DNA of 64,000 nt. It comes from Microbacterium terregens (GTDB lineage Bacteria; Pseudomonadota; Alphaproteobacteria; Sphingomonadales; Sphingomonadaceae). Within the stretch, counting starts at the first letter, position 1. Each line of letters begins with the position of its first letter. The position numbers were made by a program, and so were the translations under genes. Location: assembly GCF_027922045.1 (NCBI RefSeq), contig NZ_BSEX01000015.1, forward strand, positions 1 to 64,000, written 5' to 3'. Under the pieces are notes generated by a model. It had not been told where the DNA came from. It did not search any database and saw nothing but the letters and a program-made list of their open reading frames with translations. This document shows, one piece after another, positions 15,393 to 22,172 of this stretch.

Positions 15393-16142
15393 CTATGAAC
15401 TCGCGCTCGACATAGCTGCATCGCGGCGGTCGATCGCGCGGCCCATCCGCTCAAGGATTGCGGCGCACTTGGGATCGCTGGGAACGGCCGGCCGAGGGGG
15501 CTTCGGAGCGCTCCGGAGCTTGCGGGTCGCGATCGTCAGTAGGTTCTGGAACGTCGACTTGGCCTCGGTCACCAGCTGCTCCGCCCATGCGAAGAAATAG
15601 GCGTTGGACGTCTGCTCCAGCTGCGGTCCGGCATGTCCTTCGGCACCCTCCTTCGTCTTGGTGCGGCGAACCCAGCAGATGAAGCCGAAGCGGCGTAGGC
15701 GATGCAGCGACGCCTTCACGAAACCGAGGCTCTTCCCAGTCTCGGCCGCGATCGTCGCGTATGTCGGGTATAGCTGCCCCGTCATGTGGTTGTAGCGGTC
15801 GAGCATGTACCAGAGGACTGCGCGGTCATCACCGTGCAGCCGATGGTCGACGTGCGGGACGTCGTTGCGAAGGCCAGCCCGGCGATCAGAGCGCGCCTTG
15901 CTCAGAGCAATGGAGTGCGCGCGATACAGCCGGTCGAAGGCGCCCAGCGCCGCGCCCTTGATCGCAGACCAGTGCTTTCGGCTTCCGCCGCCGTGCCGGT
16001 GAATGCGCCAGGGCTGAGCCTTCGGGGAGGCTTCGTGGTAGCTTTGACGCCGAACCGGGTCGGTCGCCTTGCCTTCCTTACGGGCGCCCGGAGTGCGGCT
16101 AAGAACGCCGCTAGCAATGCTCGCGAACAGGTTGGCGGTCAC
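15393..16142 (-). CDS. Plasmid RepA-like / HTH replication protein
   Basis: This 249-residue protein has a central winged-helix region: LWYMLDRYNHMTGQLYPTYA, then TIAAETGKSLGFVKASLHRL and RRFGFICWVRR. This is the HTH_36-type domain of 'replication protein A' proteins found on sphingomonad plasmids and integrated elements. The N-terminus is basic and probably disordered. The GTG at 16142 is a weak start with no good ribosome site, so a start further in is possible. It lies directly beside the tRNA-Gln fragment and two short dyads, as expected for a replication or control gene at the end of an integrated element. Function in replication is inferred. Confidence 0.65.
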   Translation of the reverse strand: MTANLFASIASGVLSRTPGARKEGKATDPVRRQSYHEASPKAQPWRIHRHGGGSRKHWSAIKGAALGAFDRLYRAHSIALSKARSDRRAGLRNDVPHVDHRLHGDDRAVLWYMLDRYNHMTGQLYPTYATIAAETGKSLGFVKASLHRLRRFGFICWVRRTKTKEGAEGHAGPQLEQTSNAYFFAWAEQLVTEAKSTFQNLLTIATRKLRSAPKPPRPAVPSDPKCAAILERMGRAIDRRDAAMSSASS

Positions 16143-16156
16143 AGTGCGACCGTCAA

Positions 16157-16213
16157 TTTGCGTTCCGCAAACGGATTGTAAGTGGTTGATTTTGCGAGAG
16201 CGGGTTTCACCCG
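16157..16213. promoter_or_regulatory. Two short dyads upstream of RepA-like gene
   Basis: TTTGCG-TTC-CGCAAA (16157-16171) and CGGGT-TTC-ACCCG (16201-16213) both have a central TTC. They lie 15-70 bp before the RepA-like start and 40-90 bp before the tRNA fragment. They may be operators for the gene or binding sites for replication or recombination proteins. Confidence 0.45.
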
Positions 16214-16249
16214 GTTCCGCAGAAGCTTCCCAGATTGGCTGGCTTCAAT

Positions 16250-16299
16250 CCGGCTTTTGGTACCGGCATTCGCAGGTTCGAATCCTGCCGCCCCAGCCA
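16250..16299 (+). other. 3' fragment of tRNA-Gln(UUG): probable attachment site (attR)
   Basis: The sequence from the anticodon loop (CTTTTGGTA, anticodon TTG) through the T-arm (GCAGG TTCGAAT CCTGC) to the acceptor strand CGCCCCA, discriminator G and CCA (16297-16299) matches the 3' half of bacterial tRNA-Gln. The 5' half, which should begin TGGGGCG, is missing: the 200 bases upstream do not contain it. Elements that integrate into tRNA 3' ends restore the tRNA at one end and leave such a fragment at the other. With this orientation the element lies to the left. The matching intact tRNA must be left of the window. Confidence 0.82.
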
Positions 16300-16778
16300 A
16301 CTCTTCACATTCACTTCTTTACCCCTCGTGCGTGCTCGCTCCGACGGCATTCCGCAGCTGCGGTTGCGGGCTTCGAGTTCGGCGACCGCAGAATCGTTCA
16401 GGGACGTGGTCATCGCTTGGTAGAGATCGAGCATCCAGGCACCGTGACGACGGTCGAACTAAGCATTGCGGCGATTTCTGACGGTGCTCTCGGCCGCCGG
16501 CGCCGGGGGTTCGCTTCGTTGGCAAGGGTGCGGGACAGCTTGCGGTCGCAGTTCGCCTTGCCGGCCGCGACCGTCTTCATCTTCGCGGGGCCGCGATCGT
16601 GCCAGTTGGCGGTGACGCCGGTCACCTCTTCCTGCTTCTGAGATTGATCGTCGTGTCCATCGCCGTTGCGGCGGTAGATGGGAAGGGTCGGCGGTTTGAA
16701 GGCGAATATGGTCACCCTTGTCGAGTGGCGCCAGCTTTGCCAGTCCGCCAGCGGGCGGCACACAGAAAGGGGCCTGCA
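16300..16778. other. Region right of the attachment site, no firm gene
   Basis: Two leftward frames (16410-16763 and 16207-16434) overlap around 16410-16434 and could be pieces of one small frameshifted gene, but neither has a family motif, and the second runs antisense through the tRNA fragment. I treat the region as unassigned, possibly scarred host DNA. Confidence 0.4.
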
Positions 16779-17054
16779 GTGTTTCTGACGATCCTGGTGG
16801 CGGGTCTGGCAGAGCCCAGCCTGGCCGATAGCGTCCGGTCCTGCTCAGCGGCGGTGCATAGTGCTCAGCTTGAGGATGCGATCTACGCTTGTTCGCGACA
16901 AGCAGAGGAGGACACTGCTTGCGGCGCCGTCCTCGGGTTGGGGAGAACCGCGCCATTTGCGCTTCCGATGCTGCCCCCGGACAAGAGAGCCGCTGCTCTC
17001 GCCTATTTCGACGCCAGAGTTGCCGCCTGCATCGAGCATGAGGAGGGCTTGTAG
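16779..17054 (+). CDS. Small Cys-containing, probably secreted protein
   Basis: This 91-residue protein starts at GTG 16779, 8 bases after AAAGGGG. A short hydrophobic start (FLTILVAGLAEPSLAD) looks like a minimal signal peptide. The rest contains four Cys (SVRSCSAAV, AIYACSRQA, DTACGAVLG and AACIEHEE) that could form two disulfides. I do not recognise the family. The longer open frame upstream to 16599 lacks a good start signal. Confidence 0.5.
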   Translation: MFLTILVAGLAEPSLADSVRSCSAAVHSAQLEDAIYACSRQAEEDTACGAVLGLGRTAPFALPMLPPDKRAAALAYFDARVAACIEHEEGL

Positions 17055-17215
17055 CAGCAGTGCTAGTGCACGCTGAGGCGACTAGGTTATGAAGCGATCA
17101 GCGCCCGCCTCTGGATCGAGTGCGAAACGTCCGACGCCTTGCCGCAGCCCGTTCGGCGGACGGCGCGGCAGCTCTTTTCGAAAGCGAGCGGCGAAGCTGG
17201 TGCGCTCCTTCTTGA

Positions 17216-17563
17216 TCATGGATGCGGGAACGGGATTCCGTGTCGGCGCGACAGCGCCTCCAGGATCGCATCTTTGCCTTGCACGAAGGCTTGTCCGTTA
17301 TGGCTCCCGGTTACCATTCGAGCTTCGGCATCATCGGCCAGCAGGAGGAGCGGGAGTGATTGGTTCTCGGCTCCGACCAACTCGATAACCTCCTGCCTCG
17401 GCCGGGCCCAGTCGACCCGAAGAACGTCGATACGCGTCGCCAGTGTAGGAAAGCTGACGAGGACGCCTTCCATCAAGGCGCAGTGCCAGCAGTAGAAGCG
17501 TGTGCCTGGCAAGGCCGGATCAACAAAGTCGGGCTTGATGATAATGAGTTTGTCTCGGTCCAT
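17216..17563 (-). CDS. DUF3088 family protein
   Basis: This 115-residue protein is of the DUF3088 family. It has the typical start with KPDFVDPALPG, then RFYCWHCALMEGVL, a C-x-x-C-like pair in a thioredoxin-like place, followed by RVDWARPRQEVIELVGAENQ and SLPLLLLADD and ends with a conserved HGIPFPHP. The biochemical role is unknown; the fold suggests a thiol-disulfide or glutathione-related function. AAAGG precedes the ATG. It is a stand-alone gene, opposite in strand to the glycan operon that follows. Confidence 0.88.
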   Translation of the reverse strand: MDRDKLIIIKPDFVDPALPGTRFYCWHCALMEGVLVSFPTLATRIDVLRVDWARPRQEVIELVGAENQSLPLLLLADDAEARMVTGSHNGQAFVQGKDAILEALSRRHGIPFPHP

Positions 17564-17762
17564 CGGGAGCGCCTTTCTTTGTGAGGCCCTCCTTTAGCGC
17601 AAGGAAATCGAACAGCCAGAGGTGCGCGCCTCCTCAACAGGCTCCTGCCTCTTGGCAGCGCAGCGTGCCTCCGCACCGCCTGCCTCTTCTTTGGTATCGC
17701 TAACAGCTTTCAGCCCGTTTGCCCGCGTTATTCGCCGTCCAACGCCCCATCACGCGATCCAA

Positions 17763-17791
17763 TTGACAATTTACTTTTTGTATCTTGTTAT
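17763..17791 (+). promoter_or_regulatory. Sigma70-type promoter of glycan operon
   Basis: TTGACA (17763-17768), a 17-bp AT-rich spacer and TGTTAT (17786-17791) form a strong promoter about 100 bp before the first TonB receptor gene. The surrounding 17564-17890 region holds no gene. The low GC of the stretch stands out against the surroundings. Confidence 0.7.
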
Positions 17792-17893
17792 CTTCCCCGG
17801 ATCTCAGGCGGAGAGGGGCTTCTTCCCCGCGGACGTCCGCAAAGAAAATAAAAGTAGCGAGAGGGCGGAGCCGCCTTCGAAATTAGGATGGGG

Positions 17894-20800
17894 ATGGAGA
17901 TGAACGCTTATAAGCTTTGTCGGGCGACTGCGGCCTCGCGTGCCGGATTGGTGCGCCATCTGCTGGTATCTGCGAGTGTGATCGTCGGCATGGGCGGTAT
18001 CGCGCATGCGCAGGAGGCCAGTTCGACCCCGCCGGCGGGACAGCCCGACCGCGACATCAGCGCCTTGCAGGACGAGACCCAGTCGGTAGCGCAGGACGAT
18101 GCGAGCGCCGGTGGCGAGATCCTGGTCACCGGCTACCGCCGTTCGATCGAGCAGAGCCTGACGCAGAAGCGCGAGGCGAATGCGTTCGTCGACGTGATCA
18201 CGGCCGAAGACGTCGGCAAGTTCCCCGACAAGAACGTCGCGGACTCGCTGCAGCGCGTGCCGGGCGTGATTATCGATCGCGACGGCGGCGAGGGCAGTCG
18301 CGTCAGCATCCGCGGCCTTAGTTCCGACCTGACCCTCACCGAGCTCAACGGCAACTTCATCGCGTCCGCGGACAGCGGCGATCCGTCGCGCTCCTTCAAC
18401 TACCTGCTGCTCCCCTCCTCGCTGATCGGCAGCGTCGAGGTGTTCAAGTCCCCCGAGGCCCGGTTGGACGAAGGCGGCGTCGGCGGCGTCATCATCAACC
18501 ACACGCGCGAGCCGTTTGACCTGGAGCCCTGGTCGGGCAGCTTCTCGGCCGAAGGCACCTATGCCGATGTCACGGAGAAGGTGGAGCCGAACCTGTCGGG
18601 ACTGGTGTCCTGGCACAACGAGGACAAGACCCTCGGCTTTCTCGTGGGCGCTACCTATCAGGTGCGGACCAACCGGACGCTGAGCTCCTCTGCCGACAGC
18701 TGGCAGTGGTGGACCGATGACAAGGCCAGCCAGCCTGCGACCGATGTGAACGGGAATGGCTTCGCCAACGACTCCGCCGTTTCCTATTGGAACAGCGGCG
18801 CGGACGCCGGAACCACGACGCGCGACGGTACCCACTACAGCGGGTATTGGGCGCCCCAGTCGGTCGGCACCAACATCTTTGATCAGGAGCGCAAGCGGCT
18901 CGGCATCCAGGCCACGGCACAGATGCGGCCGTTCGATAATCTGGAGATCACCGCCAACTACTTCCGGTTCCAGCTCAACGGCGATTACACCAGCAACACC
19001 ATCAAGATCCCCGAGTGGGGCTATGGCAACTTCTTCACCGGCGCCACCTTCGACAGGAGCGGGACGATCCTGACCGGTGCGAAGTTCGAGGTTCCGCCGG
19101 AAGGCACCGGCTGCCGCGTTCCCGGCAATCTCTGCACCATGGAGACGCCGGCGCCGCAGAACACCTATGTTCGTGAGAAGAGCGTCTCCAACACTTATGA
19201 TGCGCGCGGCACCTGGGAACTCGACCGGCTGAAAGTCGATTTCGTGGTCGGCAAGACCAAGGCGAAGGGCGGGCCGTCCTTTCAATTCTATGCACAAGCC
19301 AAGCCGCGCAACGGCACCGTCAACGGCAACGAGCTCAGCGCCTGGAATTTCACCGATCAGTCGATCGCGATGCAGTTCTCGCCCGATGTGCTCCAGAACA
19401 TGCTGAACGGGGTCGCGCAGATCGACCTCGGATCGACGGGGTCCGGCTTTACGAACAGCACGATTTCTCAGCGCTACGCCCAAGTCGACGTGACGCGGAA
19501 GTTCGATTCGCCGTTCCTGGATTCGCTCCAGGCCGGCGTGAAATGGCGCGACGGCCGTATCCATCGCGAGACCGGCCGTTTCGAATGGTATTCGGACGCC
19601 GCGAATACGCTGCGCTTCCAGGACACGCCGGGCGGTGCTGTGGCCCTGCCGGAGTTCTTCTATCCCAACTCGCTGGGGAATATCGCCGGGGGTTTCGAGT
19701 CCACCGCCTTCCCCGCCCTCAACATCCAACAGTACATCGGCTATCTGAACGAGACCTACAACGGTCCGGTCCGGGTTCCCGAACCGCAGAACCTCTACAA
19801 CATCGAGGAGAGGATCTGGGCGGGCTATGCCCAGCTGAACTTCAAGACCAGCAACGTGCGCGGCAACATCGGCGTACGTGTCGTGAATACGAAGCAGAGC
19901 GGCGTATCGACCGACCAGATCATCTACGAGAACGATTACTGCCAGAATGGCCCGGGCGGTGCGTTCGACCCGAACAAACCGAAGGGTGAGGATGGCAACT
20001 GCCTGGTGATCCCGGAGAAGGACCGGCAGGACCGCGTCTTCAGCCCGAACGCCGAGGGCAAGAGCTACACGGACGTCCTGCCCAGCTTTAACATCTCGTG
20101 GGACGTGACCCCGGATCTGCTGCTGCGTGCAGCGGCGTCGAAGGTAATTTCGCGGCCTGGCTACGGCGATCTGGCGGGATCGCGCTCCCTCACGTTCAAC
20201 GCGGATCCGTTCGTGTTCGATCGTGCGGAGTTCGGTGCCCGGCCGGGCTGGTTCGGCAACGGCGGCAATTTTGCGCTGAAGCCGTTCAGCGCGTGGCAGT
20301 ATGACGTGGGCGTGGAGTGGTATTTCCGGCCGGGTTCGGTGCTGGGCGCAACCCTGTTCCGCAAGGACGTTTCCGACTTCATCGTGCCGGTGGTGATCGA
20401 CCTCTCGCAGGAAGTCGCCGGCGAGACCGTGACGGTGCAGCAGTATTCCACCCAGGCGAATGGCACGAGTGCGGTGTCGCAGGGCGTGGAAGTCTATGCC
20501 CAGCACACGCTCGACTTCGGGCTCGGCGCGCAGGTGAACTTCACGTACAATGACACTTCACAGGCCGCGGTCTCGCTGAACGGCACGGAGGTGGGTGAAT
20601 CCCCCTTGGTCGGCAGCGCGAAGACACAGGTCAACGCCTCGATCTTCTATGAACGGGGACCGATCCTGCTGCGTGCTTCCTATAATCGCCGCGGTGAAGT
20701 GGTGCGCGGGCTGTCTTCTGGCCTGAACGTCTATGACGACCCGTACGAACAGGTCGATCTGAATGCCGCGTTCGAGGTCTTCCAGAACTTGCAGATCACG

Positions 20801-20926
20801 GCCTCGATCATCAACCTGACCAAGTCCGAACAACGGCAGCATCTGGGTAACGACACCAAGGACCGCTTCATCTCGAACGAATACGCGGGACGTCGCGCGT
20901 ACCTTGGGTTCGCGTACAAGTTCTAA
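17894..20926 (+). CDS. TonB-dependent receptor, carbohydrate type
   Basis: This outer-membrane transporter of about 1010 residues has a signal peptide (hydrophobic stretch ending AHAQEA), a plug domain starting GEILVTGYRRSIEQSL, with FVDVITAEDVGKFPDKNVAD, RVPGVIIDRDGGEGSRVSIR, and a long beta-barrel ending in the classic GFAYKF with terminal Phe. The plug resembles receptors of xanthomonads and sphingomonads that import oligosaccharides, energised by TonB-ExbBD. It heads an operon with GH43, GH92 and GH125 genes, so it likely imports mannose-containing glycans. Three ATGs at 17888, 17894 and 17900 compete; 17894 best fits the AGGA spacing. Confidence 0.9.
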   Translation: MEMNAYKLCRATAASRAGLVRHLLVSASVIVGMGGIAHAQEASSTPPAGQPDRDISALQDETQSVAQDDASAGGEILVTGYRRSIEQSLTQKREANAFVDVITAEDVGKFPDKNVADSLQRVPGVIIDRDGGEGSRVSIRGLSSDLTLTELNGNFIASADSGDPSRSFNYLLLPSSLIGSVEVFKSPEARLDEGGVGGVIINHTREPFDLEPWSGSFSAEGTYADVTEKVEPNLSGLVSWHNEDKTLGFLVGATYQVRTNRTLSSSADSWQWWTDDKASQPATDVNGNGFANDSAVSYWNSGADAGTTTRDGTHYSGYWAPQSVGTNIFDQERKRLGIQATAQMRPFDNLEITANYFRFQLNGDYTSNTIKIPEWGYGNFFTGATFDRSGTILTGAKFEVPPEGTGCRVPGNLCTMETPAPQNTYVREKSVSNTYDARGTWELDRLKVDFVVGKTKAKGGPSFQFYAQAKPRNGTVNGNELSAWNFTDQSIAMQFSPDVLQNMLNGVAQIDLGSTGSGFTNSTISQRYAQVDVTRKFDSPFLDSLQAGVKWRDGRIHRETGRFEWYSDAANTLRFQDTPGGAVALPEFFYPNSLGNIAGGFESTAFPALNIQQYIGYLNETYNGPVRVPEPQNLYNIEERIWAGYAQLNFKTSNVRGNIGVRVVNTKQSGVSTDQIIYENDYCQNGPGGAFDPNKPKGEDGNCLVIPEKDRQDRVFSPNAEGKSYTDVLPSFNISWDVTPDLLLRAAASKVISRPGYGDLAGSRSLTFNADPFVFDRAEFGARPGWFGNGGNFALKPFSAWQYDVGVEWYFRPGSVLGATLFRKDVSDFIVPVVIDLSQEVAGETVTVQQYSTQANGTSAVSQGVEVYAQHTLDFGLGAQVNFTYNDTSQAAVSLNGTEVGESPLVGSAKTQVNASIFYERGPILLRASYNRRGEVVRGLSSGLNVYDDPYEQVDLNAAFEVFQNLQITASIINLTKSEQRQHLGNDTKDRFISNEYAGRRAYLGFAYKF

Positions 20927-20937
20927 GATGCGGCTTT

Positions 20938-20973
20938 GCCAATGGGTGGTTCCGGACGGAGCCACCCATTGGC
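20938..20973 (+). promoter_or_regulatory. Intercistronic stem-loop after TonB receptor gene
   Basis: A perfect 12-bp stem GCCAATGGGTGG (20938-20949) / CCACCCATTGGC (20962-20973) with a 12-base loop lies 11 bp after the receptor stop. No T-run follows. It may protect the receptor mRNA from 3' decay or partly terminate, giving more receptor than enzyme. Confidence 0.6.
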
Positions 20974-21049
20974 TTCGGATGACACCATAGGGCCGAGGTC
21001 CCCTTCCGCCATGTGCAGGGACGCTTCAGCCGAGATGAAGGAGGATCGT

Positions 21050-22114
21050 TTGCGACGCATCGGCGCGAAATGGCTGCTGACGGGCGCGGCCTTGATGGCA
21101 GGCGGGGCCGCGGTGGCGAAAAACCCGATCGTGCCAGGCTGGTATGCCGATCCCGAGGCGCGGGTGTTCGGCAACCGCTACTGGCTTTACCCGACCTATT
21201 CCGACGATTGGGGCCAGCCGGACGTGTCGCCGAGCTTCACCCCGCATCAGAAGGAACTGCGCAAGACCAAGACGGTCCGGCCGTCGTACGTCCAGCAGAC
21301 GTTCTTCAACGCTTTTTCGTCACCCGATCTGGTCCACTGGACCAAGCACAGCCACGTGTTCGACGTCGCCAACGCCGCATGGGCCGGCTACGCGATCTGG
21401 GCGCCGTCCGTCATCGAGGCGAACGGGCGCTACTACATGTTCTTCAGCGCCAACGACATCCAGAGCGACGCGGAAGTCGGCGGCATCGGCCTTGCCGTCA
21501 GCGACAAGCCGGAAGGACCGTTCAAGGACGCGCTCGGCAAGCCGTTGATCGGCGCGTTCCACAACGGCGCGCAGCCCATCGATCCGTTCGCCTTCCGCGA
21601 CGACGATGAGCAGGTGTATCTGTTCTATGGCGGCTGGAAGCACTGCAACGTGGTGAAGCTCAGCCCCGACCTGAAGTCGCTCGTGGCCTTTGCCGACGGC
21701 TCCACCTACAAGGAGATCACGCCCCCCGGCTATGTCGAGGGGTCGTTCATGATCAAGCGCAACGGCGTCTACTATCTGATGTGGTCGGAAGGCGGCTGGA
21801 CCGGTCCCGACTACAGCGTTGCCTATGCGACCGGGCCTACTGCGACGGGGCCGTTCAAGCCGATGGGCAAGATCCTCGCGCAGGATTTCCGCATCGCACG
21901 TGGGGCAGGGCATCATTCGGTGGTGAACGTGCCCGGCACCGACGAGTGGTACATCGTCTATCATCGTCGTCCGCTCGGCGACGACAAGGGCGAGCATCGG
22001 CAGGTGGCCATCGAGCGGCTGGTGTTCGAGGCGGACGGCAGCATCCGCCCGGTGGTGATGACCAACGAGGGCGTCCAACCCCGGCCACTGACCGCGGCTG
22101 CGGCCAAGAACTGA
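21050..22114 (+). CDS. Secreted glycoside hydrolase family 43
   Basis: This 354-residue enzyme is a five-bladed propeller GH43. The signal peptide follows MRRIGAKWLLTGAALMAGGA. Catalytic candidates are the Asp in GWYADPEARVFG (base), the Asp in QPIDPFAFRDDD (pKa modulator) and the Glu in GYVEGSFMIKRNGVYYLMWS (acid). GH43 enzymes act on arabinose, xylose or galactose linkages; which one is not readable here. I place the start at a TTG (21050) because an ideal AAGGAGG (21038-21044) sits 5 bases before it; upstream ATGs have none. It is the second gene of the mannosidase operon, so it may remove side sugars from a mannan or N-glycan. Confidence 0.85.
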   Translation: MRRIGAKWLLTGAALMAGGAAVAKNPIVPGWYADPEARVFGNRYWLYPTYSDDWGQPDVSPSFTPHQKELRKTKTVRPSYVQQTFFNAFSSPDLVHWTKHSHVFDVANAAWAGYAIWAPSVIEANGRYYMFFSANDIQSDAEVGGIGLAVSDKPEGPFKDALGKPLIGAFHNGAQPIDPFAFRDDDEQVYLFYGGWKHCNVVKLSPDLKSLVAFADGSTYKEITPPGYVEGSFMIKRNGVYYLMWSEGGWTGPDYSVAYATGPTATGPFKPMGKILAQDFRIARGAGHHSVVNVPGTDEWYIVYHRRPLGDDKGEHRQVAIERLVFEADGSIRPVVMTNEGVQPRPLTAAAAKN

Positions 22115-22172
22115 CATCAAGAACTCAGGCCGGCGATCGAACGCCGGCTATGCGACATCCAGGGGAGAGACC

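Noticed and set aside
16207..16434. Leftward 75-codon frame
   Set aside because: Its C-terminal half (RQDSNLRMPVPKAG) is the antisense translation of the tRNA-Gln fragment, another common false gene.
17804..20506. Very long leftward open frame antisense to the TonB receptor
   Set aside because: It is the shadow of GC-rich codon use. There is no domain, no start signal, and the sense gene is certain. The same holds for the long antisense frames at 24755-27877, 48677-51046 and 57929-59731.
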